Source of the DNA: an uncultured Prevotellaceae bacterium | GTDB lineage: Bacteria > Bacteroidota > Bacteroidia > Bacteroidales > Bacteroidaceae | NCBI GenBank assembly: GCA_947170495.1 | Contig: CAMVUB010000008.1 | Location: 1-58,691 of the forward strand | Length of the DNA: 58,691 bases | Direction of reading: 5' to 3' | Shown here: piece after piece, positions 1 to 8,691 of the stretch | Layout: each line of letters opens with the position of its first letter | How positions within the stretch are numbered: the first letter of the stretch is position 1 | Program-made: the position numbers and the translations under genes | Notes under the pieces: generated by a model | The model's database searches: none | The model's input: the letters and a program-made list of their open reading frames with translations, nothing else | Told to the model about the DNA's origin: nothing

Positions 1-620
1 TAAACCCTGAATTAGTTATTTGCCATTTAGATGCCAAAGCAACGATGCAGATGGAGATCAGCATTAACAAGGGCCGTGGCTACGTGCCCAGCGAGGAGAA
101 CCGCGAGTTCTGCACCGACGTTAATGTCCTCCCCATCGATTCAATTTACACTCCTATCCGCAACGTCAAGTACGCCGTAGAGAACTTCCGCGTGGAGCAG
201 AAGACCGACTACGAGAAACTCGTGCTTGAAATCACCACCGATGGTTCCATCCACCCGAAGAATGCGTTGAAGGAGGCTGCCAAGATTCTCATCTATCACT
301 TCATGCTCTTCTCCGACGAGAAGATCACGCTTGAGAACTCCGATGTCGATGGCAACGAAGAGTTTGATGAGGAAGTTCTCCACATGCGCCAGCTGCTCAA
401 GACGAAGCTCGTTGACATGGATCTCTCCGTGCGCGCGCTCAACTGCTTGAAGGCTGCCGATGTAGAGACGCTCGGCGACCTGGTTCAGTTCAACAAGACT
501 GACCTCCTCAAGTTCCGCAACTTCGGTAAGAAATCGCTCACTGAGCTTGATGATTTGCTCGAGAGTCTGAATCTGTCGTTTGGAACCGATATTTCAAAGT
601 ATAAATTAGACAAAGATTAA
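1..620 (+). CDS. rpoA: RNA polymerase alpha subunit, 3' part
   Basis: This is the C-terminal part of the RNA polymerase alpha subunit. The reading frame is already open at base 3, upstream of the first ATG at 45, so the gene enters from the left edge and that ATG is internal. The visible protein holds the end of the N-terminal assembly domain ([11 protein letters not shown] near the start) and the alpha-CTD with helix-hairpin-helix character ([18 protein letters not shown] and [12 protein letters not shown]), which contacts upstream promoter DNA and regulators. rplQ follows after 3 bases, the usual end of the ribosomal-protein alpha operon. The identity is secure; only the 5' truncation limits it. 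Confidence 0.97.
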   Translation, partial: NPELVICHLDAKATMQMEISINKGRGYVPSEENREFCTDVNVLPIDSIYTPIRNVKYAVENFRVEQKTDYEKLVLEITTDGSIHPKNALKEAAKILIYHFMLFSDEKITLENSDVDGNEEFDEEVLHMRQLLKTKLVDMDLSVRALNCLKAADVETLGDLVQFNKTDLLKFRNFGKKSLTELDDLLESLNLSFGTDISKYKLDKD

Positions 621-623
621 ACA

Positions 624-1115
624 ATGAGACACGGTAAGAAATTCAACCATCTGGGCCGTACTGCATCCCACAGAGACGCCATGCTCTCCAACATGGCAAC
701 CTCTCTGATCATGCACAAAAGAATCACTACGACCCTCGCCAAGGCCAAGGAACTGAAGAAGTTCATCGAGCCCCTGCTGACAAAGTCCAAGCAGGATACC
801 ACCAACGCACGTCGCGTGGTGTTCAGCCACTTGCAGAACAAGTATGCTGTCACCGAGCTGTTCCAGGTAGTCAGCCCGAAGATTGCTGACCGGCCCGGCG
901 GCTACACACGCATCATCAAGACTGGTTTCCGTCAGGGTGACCAGGCTGCAATGTGCTTCATCGAGCTTGTTGACTTCGACGAGAACATGGCCAAGGTTCA
1001 GAAGAAGGCTACCCGCACACGCCGTAGCCGCAAGTCTGCTGCCGCCGTTGAGGTCCCCGCAGCAGAAGCTCCCGCAGCTGTTGAAGCTGCACCCGCTGAA
1101 CAAGCAGCTGAATAA
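624..1115 (+). CDS. rplQ: 50S ribosomal protein L17
   Basis: L17 is a protein of the large ribosomal subunit near the peptide exit tunnel. The 163-residue product opens with the family signature [17 protein letters not shown] and continues with the conserved core ([38 protein letters not shown]). The last 35 or so residues form an Arg/Lys then Ala/Pro/Glu-rich tail beyond the bacterial core, a kind of extension common in Bacteroidetes L17. It starts 3 bases after the rpoA stop and is the last gene of the operon, followed by a strong hairpin terminator. Confidence 0.97.
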   Translation: MRHGKKFNHLGRTASHRDAMLSNMATSLIMHKRITTTLAKAKELKKFIEPLLTKSKQDTTNARRVVFSHLQNKYAVTELFQVVSPKIADRPGGYTRIIKTGFRQGDQAAMCFIELVDFDENMAKVQKKATRTRRSRKSAAAVEVPAAEAPAAVEAAPAEQAAE

Positions 1116-1134
1116 TTCTATTCGACCATATCAA

Positions 1135-1176
1135 AAGAGAAAGGCGACTCGCGAGAGCCGCCTTTCTCTTGTTTTT
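1135..1176 (+). terminator. Rho-independent terminator after rplQ
   Basis: A 12-bp perfect stem (1135-1146 with 1159-1170, AAGAGAAAGGCG and its complement) is followed by GTTTTTG. The loop carries a small CTCGCGAG palindrome of its own. It ends the rpoA-rplQ transcript. Confidence 0.85.
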
Positions 1177-1178
1177 GA

Positions 1179-1236
1179 AAGACCGTGGTCTTATGGCCTT
1201 AAGACCGCGGTCTTACAGCCCGAAGACCGTGGTCTT
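1179..1236. repeat. Three 14-bp palindromes at exact 22-bp spacing
   Basis: Perfect loop-less palindromes AAGACCGTGGTCTT (1179-1192), AAGACCGCGGTCTT (1201-1214) and AAGACCGTGGTCTT (1223-1236) start exactly 22 bp apart. They lie between the rplQ terminator and the wzc-like gene. The third runs into the reverse-strand TAA stop codon of that gene (1235-1237). The only core difference is T or C at the eighth base, which becomes CpG in the middle copy. The 8-bp spacers are unrelated to one another. Function is unknown; see the findings for a second array with the same period. Confidence 0.9.
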
Positions 1237-3649
1237 ATTTATTTCGCTTCTTATCGGCTGCACTATCGGTATAGCCGTAACCGTAGCCATAGCCGTAACC
1301 GTAGCCATAACCATAGCGGCCGTAGCCGTAGCCATAGCGCTTCTGCTCCATCTTAGAATCGTTGAGGATGATGCAGAGGTTATTGAACTTATTCTCGGTA
1401 TAGAGGCGCTGCAGCTCGGGCAGGTAGCGACGGTCAATCTTACCCTCGCGGATGACATAGAGCGTCACCTCTGCCACGCGGTTGACGATACCGGCATCGG
1501 CCACCACCTGTGCAGGCACATTGTCGATGACGATGTAATCGTAGTACTTCTTGAGCTCTTCCATGAGTTGTTCCAGACGGTTGCTCATGAGAAGCTCCGA
1601 GGGGTTCGGAGGCGTGATGCCGGCAGGGAGCATATCGACATTGTACTCGGGACATTCCTTCACGATGAGGTTGCGGATGTCATCCGTAGCGCCGCTGAGA
1701 TAGGAGGTGAGACCCTCGCGGTGTGTCGTACCAGAGAGCTTGCTCTGTGTGCGTTTGCGGATATCGGCATCCACGAGTACCACCTTCTTGCCTGTCATGC
1801 CCAGCGTGACGGCGAAGTTACGTGAGATGAAGGTCTTACCCTCGCCTGGGGTCGTGGAGGTGAACATGATCACGCGCACGTCCTTCTTCACGAAACTCAG
1901 GCTATAGCGAAGTATGCGGAATGCCTCGTTGAGGGAATCCGATTTCTGTTCGCCCACGAGAATCTCAGCGTCGCTGATACCTTCCTTGCGGTGAGGAATC
2001 TCGCCCAGCACAGGGATGGTGGTGTAGGTCTCGATATCCTTACGACCACGCACGCTCATGTTGAGCAGGTTGCGGATATAGAAGAAGGCGAAGGGCAGCG
2101 CCAGGCCTATGAGCAGGGCCGCCAGCAGGATGATTCTGCGTCTGGGAGAAATGGGCGAGTTGGAGCCAAAAGGCTGCTCAACGATGCGGATATTAGCCTC
2201 CGTGATAGCCAGCTGCAAGGCGGTCTCCTCACGCTTGTTCAACAGATAGGTGTAGAGCGTTTCCTTGATGCTCTGCTGGCGCGCAATGTCCATGGCCTGC
2301 TTCTCTTTAGCTGGCGCGGCAGTGATGCGTCCGTTGATCTGGTTTTCCTCCTGCTGGGCGCGACGCAGCTGTACGCGCAGCGAGCTCAGATAAGCTTCGG
2401 TGGAGGCGATGATGGTCTGTCGCATCTGGTGCAGGTTCTGGTTGATCTGCGCGAACTTGGGGCTTGACTCACTCGTGTTGTCGGCCAGGCGGTTGCGCTC
2501 CAGCATGATCTCGTTGTATTTGGCAATCTGCTGCTGAATGGCACCATCGGTGAGGCCGCCAAGGCTGGGGATAAGGTCGTTGCCCTTGGATTTGTTGCGC
2601 AGCTCCTCCAACAGATATTGTACCACACCCACCTGCGATTCCAATTGTATGCTGCGTTGCATGGCCACATTGCTCTGCTGCAGGAAGTTGGTGGCATCGC
2701 CCCTCACATCGATGAGGTTGTTGTTACGCTTGAACTGAGCCATCTGGCTTTCCACATCGTTGAGGTCCTTGCTGATGAGCTCGATGCGTTCGTTGATGAA
2801 GCCTGCGGTGCTCTCGGCAACAAGGTTCTTGTCACGGATGATGCTGTTCTTGTAGGCTTCGAGAACTGCGCTGAGGATATCCTCCGCACGGCGTGCATTG
2901 CTGTCGGTATAGGTAATCCTCACAAGCGTACTCATCTTACTCATGGGCTCAGCCCCGAGCGCTCCTCCGTAGGCATAGGCTGCGCTCTCGATGGGTGTAC
3001 GTGTCAACACGATTTCTGCGCCGTCGAACTGCTGAAGATAAGCCGAATCGGCAAACAATGTCACGTTGCCGCAGTAGGGAACCTCGACGGGCTGCCCGAA
3101 GGCGACGGTCTCATCGTAGGTAATCTCCTCGCCTTTCGAGCTGGGGTGGTGCACTTCATAGATGCGGGCCTTGTCGCCTTGGATTCCGACCTTGAAGGAG
3201 AAGGGGATGGTGGTCTCTACGGAGTCGAACTCGGCGGTGAAGGGCTTCACGTCGTAGAGGCGGTGCGTCTTCATGCGGTGCTTGTAGGTGTAGTTGATGT
3301 CGAGATTGAGGTTGCGAGCCACTTCCTTCATGAGCAGATGGCTCTGAAGGATGTACACCTCGTTCTCAACGCTCGTTCCCACCATGACGCCGTTGAGCTG
3401 CATGAGGGCGTCGGTGCCAGTAGCGCGAGAGGCTCCGAAGTTGTTGCTGTCATCCTTCACCAGCATCACAGCCTGACGCAGGTAGATGTTGGACTGGGTG
3501 GCCAGATAGAGGTATCCGAGCGCCAAGCACACGATGACGGAAACGATGAACCACTTCCAATTGAAGAAAAAGATATCAAGGATGTCACGCAGGGACAGCA
3601 TCTCCTCGCTTTCCTGCTGTTGTTCGGTATGAATCGTGGTATTATCCAT
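1235..3649 (-). CDS. Polysaccharide co-polymerase / BY-type tyrosine kinase (Wzc-like)
   Basis: This inner-membrane protein should control chain length and export of a capsule or exopolysaccharide. The N-terminal Wzz domain has a first membrane segment near residues 30-50, a long periplasmic coiled-coil region follows, and a second membrane segment lies near 505-530. The cytoplasmic kinase has Walker A PGEGKT (601-606), a Walker A' segment VVLVDADIRK and Walker B YDYIVIDN (703-710). The C-terminus holds an 11-tyrosine (YG)n run (about 772-793), the autophosphorylation cluster of BY-kinases, encoded by an imperfect 6-bp repeat. It follows the Wza-like gene after 27 bp, so the two should form an operon. 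No glycosyltransferase genes are visible nearby, making this an orphan export pair. Confidence 0.9.
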   Translation of the reverse strand: MDNTTIHTEQQQESEEMLSLRDILDIFFFNWKWFIVSVIVCLALGYLYLATQSNIYLRQAVMLVKDDSNNFGASRATGTDALMQLNGVMVGTSVENEVYILQSHLLMKEVARNLNLDINYTYKHRMKTHRLYDVKPFTAEFDSVETTIPFSFKVGIQGDKARIYEVHHPSSKGEEITYDETVAFGQPVEVPYCGNVTLFADSAYLQQFDGAEIVLTRTPIESAAYAYGGALGAEPMSKMSTLVRITYTDSNARRAEDILSAVLEAYKNSIIRDKNLVAESTAGFINERIELISKDLNDVESQMAQFKRNNNLIDVRGDATNFLQQSNVAMQRSIQLESQVGVVQYLLEELRNKSKGNDLIPSLGGLTDGAIQQQIAKYNEIMLERNRLADNTSESSPKFAQINQNLHQMRQTIIASTEAYLSSLRVQLRRAQQEENQINGRITAAPAKEKQAMDIARQQSIKETLYTYLLNKREETALQLAITEANIRIVEQPFGSNSPISPRRRIILLAALLIGLALPFAFFYIRNLLNMSVRGRKDIETYTTIPVLGEIPHRKEGISDAEILVGEQKSDSLNEAFRILRYSLSFVKKDVRVIMFTSTTPGEGKTFISRNFAVTLGMTGKKVVLVDADIRKRTQSKLSGTTHREGLTSYLSGATDDIRNLIVKECPEYNVDMLPAGITPPNPSELLMSNRLEQLMEELKKYYDYIVIDNVPAQVVADAGIVNRVAEVTLYVIREGKIDRRYLPELQRLYTENKFNNLCIILNDSKMEQKRYGYGYGRYGYGYGYGYGYGYGYTDSAADKKRNK

Positions 3650-3676
3650 AGTGTCTTGTAGGGTTCTCTGATAGGA

Positions 3677-4516
3677 TTAACGACTAAGAGTGAAGACGAG
3701 TGACGTGATACTGATAATCATGCTGACCAACGTAGAGCCTACGCCGAGCAGCGTGTAGGCCGTACTACCCTTAACGCGCACAGACTTGTTGGGCGAAACA
3801 TACACCACATCGTTTTGCTGCAAATAGTAGGCGGGCGACTGGAAGACGCTGGCCTGGTCGCGCAAATCCACCTCGAAGGTCTGGCGCTTGCCGTTCTCTT
3901 CGCGCACGATGAGCACGGGAGCACGCTTACCGGAGCTGTTCAAGTCACCGGCACGGCCGATGGCCTCCAGCAGGGTCAGGCGCTCGCCCGTGAAGGTCTG
4001 CACACCGGGAGCCTTGACATCGCCCAGGATGGTCACCTTGAAGCTCATAATCTTGGTGGTGACGATGGCGTCCTTGATGCTTGCGGCATATTCATCGGTG
4101 CCGTTGCGTAGCATATCCTGAATCTTTTGGCTCAACTCACGTGTGGTCATGCCTTCAACCTTCAACTGACCGAAGATGGGGAATGAGATCTCGCCGTTGC
4201 GGTCAACCGTGAAGTACGCGACACCGGCTGTGGTGTTTTGAGTGCTGGAGTAGCTGCCTCCGCGTTCGCCGCCGCCACTACCGATGAGCGTGTTGTTGTT
4301 GAAGGGCGCAATGAGCTCTGGGTCTTTAGAGGCTACGGAGATGGCGATTTGGTCATCTCGCTGAATCTTCAGCTCAAAAGCTTGCGCAATCTCCTGGGGC
4401 ACGACATACACCGTGTCAGCACCTTGGAGGTAGATGATGTGCTTGTCCGAGATGCAGCCCGTGAAAACGAGCGTAGCTATCAGCATGGCGAGCACAAGGG
4501 TCATGGATTTCTTCAT
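3677..4516 (-). CDS. Outer-membrane polysaccharide export lipoprotein (Wza-like)
   Basis: This is a poly-export and SLBB-domain protein expected to form the outer-membrane or periplasmic part of the exopolysaccharide channel with the downstream Wzc-like kinase. I place the start at 4516, where MKKSMTLVLAMLIATLVF begins a lipoprotein signal ending in the lipobox FTGC; the open frame extends further upstream but reads through the promoter. Poly-export residues DQIAISVASKDPEL and ISFPIFGQLKVEGMT are followed by SLBB-type repeats (KVTILGDVKAPGVQTF) and a C-terminal hydrophobic stretch. The 279-residue length fits the short Bacteroidetes members. A -7 element lies at 4556-4563, giving a short leader. 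Confidence 0.88.
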   Translation of the reverse strand: MKKSMTLVLAMLIATLVFTGCISDKHIIYLQGADTVYVVPQEIAQAFELKIQRDDQIAISVASKDPELIAPFNNNTLIGSGGGERGGSYSSTQNTTAGVAYFTVDRNGEISFPIFGQLKVEGMTTRELSQKIQDMLRNGTDEYAASIKDAIVTTKIMSFKVTILGDVKAPGVQTFTGERLTLLEAIGRAGDLNSSGKRAPVLIVREENGKRQTFEVDLRDQASVFQSPAYYLQQNDVVYVSPNKSVRVKGSTAYTLLGVGSTLVSMIISITSLVFTLSR

Positions 4517-4555
4517 GATGCTATCTTTTTTGTTGTATTCTTCAAATTGAGCGTG

Positions 4556-4563
4556 CAAAGTTA
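4556..4563 (-). promoter_or_regulatory. Bacteroidetes -7 promoter element for the wza-wzc pair
   Basis: Read on the minus strand this is TAACTTTG, matching TAnnTTTG, about 40 bp upstream of the chosen start. A TTTTTTG stretch lies further upstream but not at the ideal spacing. Confidence 0.55.
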
Positions 4564-4663
4564 CGCAAAATGGCTCAATTGACGGCACAAAAAAGAGCTT
4601 TTTGTTTGCCGTTCGGTACAAAATGCCTAACTTGCGCCCCGAAAACCATATAAAAGTAGTACT

Positions 4664-5191
4664 GTGAGACGTTTTTACATCACTATAAGCTTGCTTTTGG
4701 CGGGTATCTCGGTATGTGTGGCACAAGCGTTGCCGAAGCAGAAGGGAAATGCCTCGTACTATCACGATCGTTTTCATGGACGTCTGATGGCAAATGGCAA
4801 ACCGTACCATCGCGACAGCATGACCTGCGCTCATCTACGCTACCCGTTGGGCACATGGCTACATGTACGCAACCTCTCCAACGGAAAGGAAGTCAATGTG
4901 CAGGTCACCGACCGCGGTCCTTATTCGCGTAAGTTTGTCATCGACCTTTCGCGCGCTGCGGCGCGTGAGCTGGGAATCATACAGTTCGGCTTTCGCCCTG
5001 TAGAGATCACGCCGTTTAATCCTGTGCGTGTACCTTATTTGATGGAGCCGTCATCTGAACACCCTGAATGGGATCTGGGCTTTAGCGACGACGAGGATGC
5101 TCTGAAGCCCTACTGGCTGGATGACTCCTTGCGCGTGACGCTGCAACGTGACACCACGCTCCTGCATCGCGTCAAGAATGTGAGGAAATAA
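4664..5191 (+). CDS. RlpA-like double-psi beta-barrel protein
   Basis: This exported 175-residue protein carries the RlpA double-psi beta-barrel fold, a family that includes septal-ring lytic transglycosylases cleaving peptidoglycan glycan strands. It starts with GTG (MRRFYITISLLLAGISVCVAQA), giving a signal peptide; I see no better upstream start. The core has GNASYYHDRFHGRLMANG, the AHLRYPLGTWLHVRN strand and the hallmark VTDRGPYSRKFVIDLSRAAA. There is no SPOR domain, so septal targeting through denuded glycan is not shown. It is transcribed alone and divergently from the polysaccharide export pair, and ends at a strong hairpin shared with the next convergent gene. Confidence 0.85.
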   Translation: MRRFYITISLLLAGISVCVAQALPKQKGNASYYHDRFHGRLMANGKPYHRDSMTCAHLRYPLGTWLHVRNLSNGKEVNVQVTDRGPYSRKFVIDLSRAAARELGIIQFGFRPVEITPFNPVRVPYLMEPSSEHPEWDLGFSDDEDALKPYWLDDSLRVTLQRDTTLLHRVKNVRK

Positions 5192-5192
5192 A

Positions 5193-5226
5193 GGAAGCCC
5201 CGCCGGTTGGCGGGGCTTCCTCTTCT
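5193..5226. terminator. Bidirectional hairpin terminator
   Basis: A 12-bp GC-rich stem (5193-5204 with 5209-5220) closes a GGTT loop and is followed by TCTTCT on the plus strand and an A/T-rich side on the other. It lies between two convergent genes and probably ends both. Confidence 0.8.
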
Positions 5227-5238
5227 ATCTCACTTGTC

Positions 5239-8200
5239 TTACTTCACAATCACCTTGCGGCTCTTACCACCCTGTACGATGATGTAGAGACCACGCTGGG
5301 CTTTCTGCACGCGAGCACCTGAGAGCGTGTAGATGCCGTCGATAGCGGCTGCACGCTGATCGGCAGGCATCTCGCTGATACCCGTGATAGGACCGTCCCA
5401 ACCAGTGTTGTCGCCCTTCTCAAGAAGTGTCAGGCTGAAGTCGGTAGCTGAATACCAGGATGCAGTGCAAGCTTTGCCGGTACGCAGCTCGTTGCTGGTG
5501 AAGCCGATGACGAGCAGGTGGTTCTCAACAACAGCAGTCTTGGTTACCCACTTCCAGCCACGGCCTTTACCTCCATTAGCATTCCAGATAAGCTGTTCCT
5601 CTTCGGTGAGGCTGCTGAAGCCTTGCTCGGCTTGTTTCTTGTCAATGGCGCTCCAGATAGGACCGTGAGTGTCGCTGGCAATCAGTGTAACGGGCTGCTC
5701 CTGCTCATCAACACCTTCGTAGTAGTCAAGCGGAACCTCCACATAGGTGGTGTCGGTCTTGGCCTCGCCGCCATTGGCAGTGAAGAGGAAGATGCCCTCT
5801 GACGGAGCACGCATGGCTGCCTTCAGTTCATAGGTGCCGTTGGGAATATTCTGGATGACCTGTTCCATCGTGAAGACTACGTTTCCGCTAGCCTTCCAGG
5901 AGTCAAAGTACTTGTGTGCGCTGTCATCCATATACTGTCCTTCCTTGATAGGACCGTCGCCCTTGTCGATGACAGTCCAGCCAGCAGTATCAGCGGAGTC
6001 TGCATTCTTGATGTAGCTGGTGAAGTCGGTGGCATCCTGGTGCTTCTCATACTCGTCCTGAGCCTTGACCACATCAACGACATTGTTGAGGTTGGTAACG
6101 AGACCGTTCACGTCCTCAGGCGTCAGCAGCGGATCTACCAACAAGGCGGTCTTCTGCTCGGCCAGGAGATTGGAAAGAACGGTCTTGCCCTTTTCAGAGC
6201 TGATTTCAGTCAGCACCTTCGATGCATTGCTGCAAGCGGAGGAGTAGGTGTTGGTGTAACCCTTCATCACGTTCAAGATGCTGTCGGCCTTGGCGTAGGT
6301 GGCGTCCTGACCCTCAATCCATGTGATAGTCTTTTCGTAAGCGTGCTTCACGATTTCATAAGCGGCGCCATATTTCTCACCCTCCTCGTTGGCCAGAGAG
6401 TCGCGCACCGTAGGAATGGTCTTGCCCTCTTCCATGATTTCGGCATACTTAGCCTCGGACTTCTCGGCCAGTGCGATACCGCCATTGAGGGCATTTAGAT
6501 CCTCCTCGCTGGTGAATTTAGCAATGGAATCGGCCACCTGAGCCTTGTCGACGGCAAAGTGCATGGCATCCTTCAGCGTGTTGGCCTTCTGCAGGCGTGC
6601 AGCCTTCGCTGCGGCAATTTCATCAGCAGTAGCTTCGCCATAGTAGTGGAGGATGAAGTTGGTTATCCAGAAGCAACCACGACGAGCATTGGTACTCATA
6701 TCGGGCATCTGGTCATTGTACTCGCCTGTCTCAGGATCGTACCAGCGTGAGGTGGAAGCCGCACCGATCGTGAGTTTACCGTCTGCGACAATTACCGTGC
6801 TTGCTGTTTTCACAGTCTCCCAAGGCAAAATCTCAGTTGGTTGATCACTGGGCCAACTTTCATAAGCGCCAGCATCGGTCATATAGCCATTGGTTTCTTG
6901 CAGAGAGGAATTTGCATAGATGTGCTGGTCGCCACGGGCACCGCGATTGGTTATCAAGTCTGCCTCTAAACTGTAAATACCATTAGGAATACCCGTCAGT
7001 TCCTGATAGATGTCAAGTTTTCCAGTAAAACTGTTTTGGGACCATAACTGGTAGGCCGTGCGGTCATACATCCAATGTGCTTCTGTTACCCTGCCACTAG
7101 CATTGCTGTCATCAATCCAGGCTCTGTTGTCTAAATCATCCGGGTTGATGAGGCTAGCCACATCAACGGCTTCGCGATTGGCGGGCTCTCTATAGGGCTT
7201 ACAGAACCAAGCGTTGTCCATAAGGAAGGTGTAGATGGCGGGATTCTCGCGAGTGGCATCCTGTGACTTCCAGAAGGCTGCGAGATGTGCTTCCATATCA
7301 TCGACCAGAGTGCCCAGTTCTTCAGCAGTTACCGCTGACATATCGAGGGCGCTAAAATATGTGTTTAAGTCTGCGTAGCCAGGGATCCCATCGTAGTAGT
7401 TAAGGATCTTGTCCTGAATGTAGGAATAGATATCTAAGACCTTGTTACCAGTTGCAATCAAAGCTCTAATTTTAGTCGGATACTCTTTCAATTGAGTACA
7501 TATTGCACTAACCTCATCCACACTTCCACCGAATGCAATGATATTATCAATCGTTTCTTGCAATCCGTAAATTTCGTCACAGATGTCCTCATAAGCTTGG
7601 CCAAAGTTCTCCGACAAACTGTCTGTTGCTAAGGCAATGGCATTATCAGCATATTCATTGGCATCGCCCTGCAGGATTTCCATCTCGTCAGCCTCACCAA
7701 TCTTGTAAAGACGAATGTCATCAATAACAAGATAGGGATTCTTTGTTGACGTAACATTGTCTGATTTGAAGCCAAAAGTAAGGGTCATTTTTCCAACAGC
7801 AACGAATTCAATGGTGTGTTTGGTCCATTCAGTATCGTTGAAGCCGCCCTCATCAACATATGTTGTTGTACGATACTCCACTTTGGATAAGTTCGTTGCT
7901 TTGCCTTCGGTGTTCTGGTTGATGTTTCTTGCCCAATACTCCAAACGATACTCTGCAGTCGGCAAATTTACGACTTGTGAGTATGTAGCGCTGTTTGTCC
8001 ATCCTGCACGCAGATATAACGCACCCTTGTTTTCCTCGGTATTGGCTTCCTCTGGCTTCTCTGTGAAATCGAGAAATAAGTTGGTATCATCAGAGAGGGG
8101 TACTTTATTAGAGTCGATGCCATAGGCAACGGAACCAAAATATACCCATTCTTTGGCTGATGCTTTCAGCGTCCAACCTGTGATTTGGCCGTTGAAACCA

Positions 8201-8478
8201 TTGGTGGCTTCTGTCGTGCGACCATCAGGACGGCTCTTTCCTCCCGTCCCAGTAGCGCGAGCATAGGTCGTGCCATCTGCAGCTTCGAGGAGCAAGCTAC
8301 GGGAGCTCAATTCTTCTTGCTTAATGATAGGCTTGATGGAGCCGTCGGCCTGAAATGTCAGGTCCTCGTCAAAGCCGGCGTTGGTGATGAGATAGGTCAC
8401 ATCCTCCTCATCCTGTGCCATGACAGGTACGGTGAGGAAGGCGCCTCCCAGCAACAGAAGTGTAAATAATTTCTTCAT
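5239..8478 (-). CDS. Large secreted protein with repeated beta-sandwich modules and T9SS-type tail
   Basis: The family is not recognised. The 1079-residue protein has a signal peptide (MKKLFTLLLLGGAFLTVPVMAQ) and a C-terminal tail of the Por/T9SS sorting type (IDGIYTLSGARVQKAQRGLY, then a Lys-rich end), so it should reach the surface or be released. Three regions carry a similar strand motif: LPTAEYRLEYWAR near 172, IPNGIYSLEADL near 497 and IPNGTYELKAAM near 878. This suggests three galactose-binding-like or carbohydrate-binding-like beta-sandwiches. Charged, probably helical linkers rich in Ala, Glu and Lys separate them (about 260-420 and 640-830). No catalytic motif is obvious. It is monocistronic, with its own promoter at 8531-8538. 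A glycan-binding or adhesive role is inference. Confidence 0.75.
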   Translation of the reverse strand: MKKLFTLLLLGGAFLTVPVMAQDEEDVTYLITNAGFDEDLTFQADGSIKPIIKQEELSSRSLLLEAADGTTYARATGTGGKSRPDGRTTEATNGFNGQITGWTLKASAKEWVYFGSVAYGIDSNKVPLSDDTNLFLDFTEKPEEANTEENKGALYLRAGWTNSATYSQVVNLPTAEYRLEYWARNINQNTEGKATNLSKVEYRTTTYVDEGGFNDTEWTKHTIEFVAVGKMTLTFGFKSDNVTSTKNPYLVIDDIRLYKIGEADEMEILQGDANEYADNAIALATDSLSENFGQAYEDICDEIYGLQETIDNIIAFGGSVDEVSAICTQLKEYPTKIRALIATGNKVLDIYSYIQDKILNYYDGIPGYADLNTYFSALDMSAVTAEELGTLVDDMEAHLAAFWKSQDATRENPAIYTFLMDNAWFCKPYREPANREAVDVASLINPDDLDNRAWIDDSNASGRVTEAHWMYDRTAYQLWSQNSFTGKLDIYQELTGIPNGIYSLEADLITNRGARGDQHIYANSSLQETNGYMTDAGAYESWPSDQPTEILPWETVKTASTVIVADGKLTIGAASTSRWYDPETGEYNDQMPDMSTNARRGCFWITNFILHYYGEATADEIAAAKAARLQKANTLKDAMHFAVDKAQVADSIAKFTSEEDLNALNGGIALAEKSEAKYAEIMEEGKTIPTVRDSLANEEGEKYGAAYEIVKHAYEKTITWIEGQDATYAKADSILNVMKGYTNTYSSACSNASKVLTEISSEKGKTVLSNLLAEQKTALLVDPLLTPEDVNGLVTNLNNVVDVVKAQDEYEKHQDATDFTSYIKNADSADTAGWTVIDKGDGPIKEGQYMDDSAHKYFDSWKASGNVVFTMEQVIQNIPNGTYELKAAMRAPSEGIFLFTANGGEAKTDTTYVEVPLDYYEGVDEQEQPVTLIASDTHGPIWSAIDKKQAEQGFSSLTEEEQLIWNANGGKGRGWKWVTKTAVVENHLLVIGFTSNELRTGKACTASWYSATDFSLTLLEKGDNTGWDGPITGISEMPADQRAAAIDGIYTLSGARVQKAQRGLYIIVQGGKSRKVIVK

Positions 8479-8530
8479 ACTTTGATAGATTTAGTTAGAA
8501 AAAAGTGATAGTTCTCGCAATATTGTGCGG

Positions 8531-8538
8531 CAAAAGTA
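8531..8538 (-). promoter_or_regulatory. -7 promoter element of the large secreted protein gene
   Basis: TACTTTTG on the minus strand, a match to TAnnTTTG, 53 bp upstream of the start codon at 8478. Between here and 8691 I see only an imperfect TTCCACAC/TGTGGAA inverted pair (about 8619-8646) and no gene. Confidence 0.55.
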
Positions 8539-8691
8539 GGAAGAAATATTCATATCTGTGGCAAAAGGAAGCATAAAAATGACGAAACCCTGTCATTTTT
8601 CTCTTCCACACCCTTTCCACACCTTCCAAAGTCCTCAAGTGTGGAACAACACTATAGTCCCCTCGATGATACACTGCAGCCCCCTCAAATA

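Noticed and set aside
1262-1345. Regularly spaced 6-bp repeats that could look like a CRISPR-type array
   Set aside because: They are continuous in-frame codons for a Gly-Tyr tail of the Wzc-like kinase, with no spacers or cas genes.
3677-4834. Longer version of the Wza-like protein starting at 4834
   Set aside because: The extra 106 codons cover the promoter and part of the divergent gene; the lipoprotein signal starts at 4516.
8619-8646. TTCCACAC/TGTGGAA inverted pair as terminator of the thiamin operon
   Set aside because: The stem is short, has an unpaired interior and no T-run; kept only as a note.
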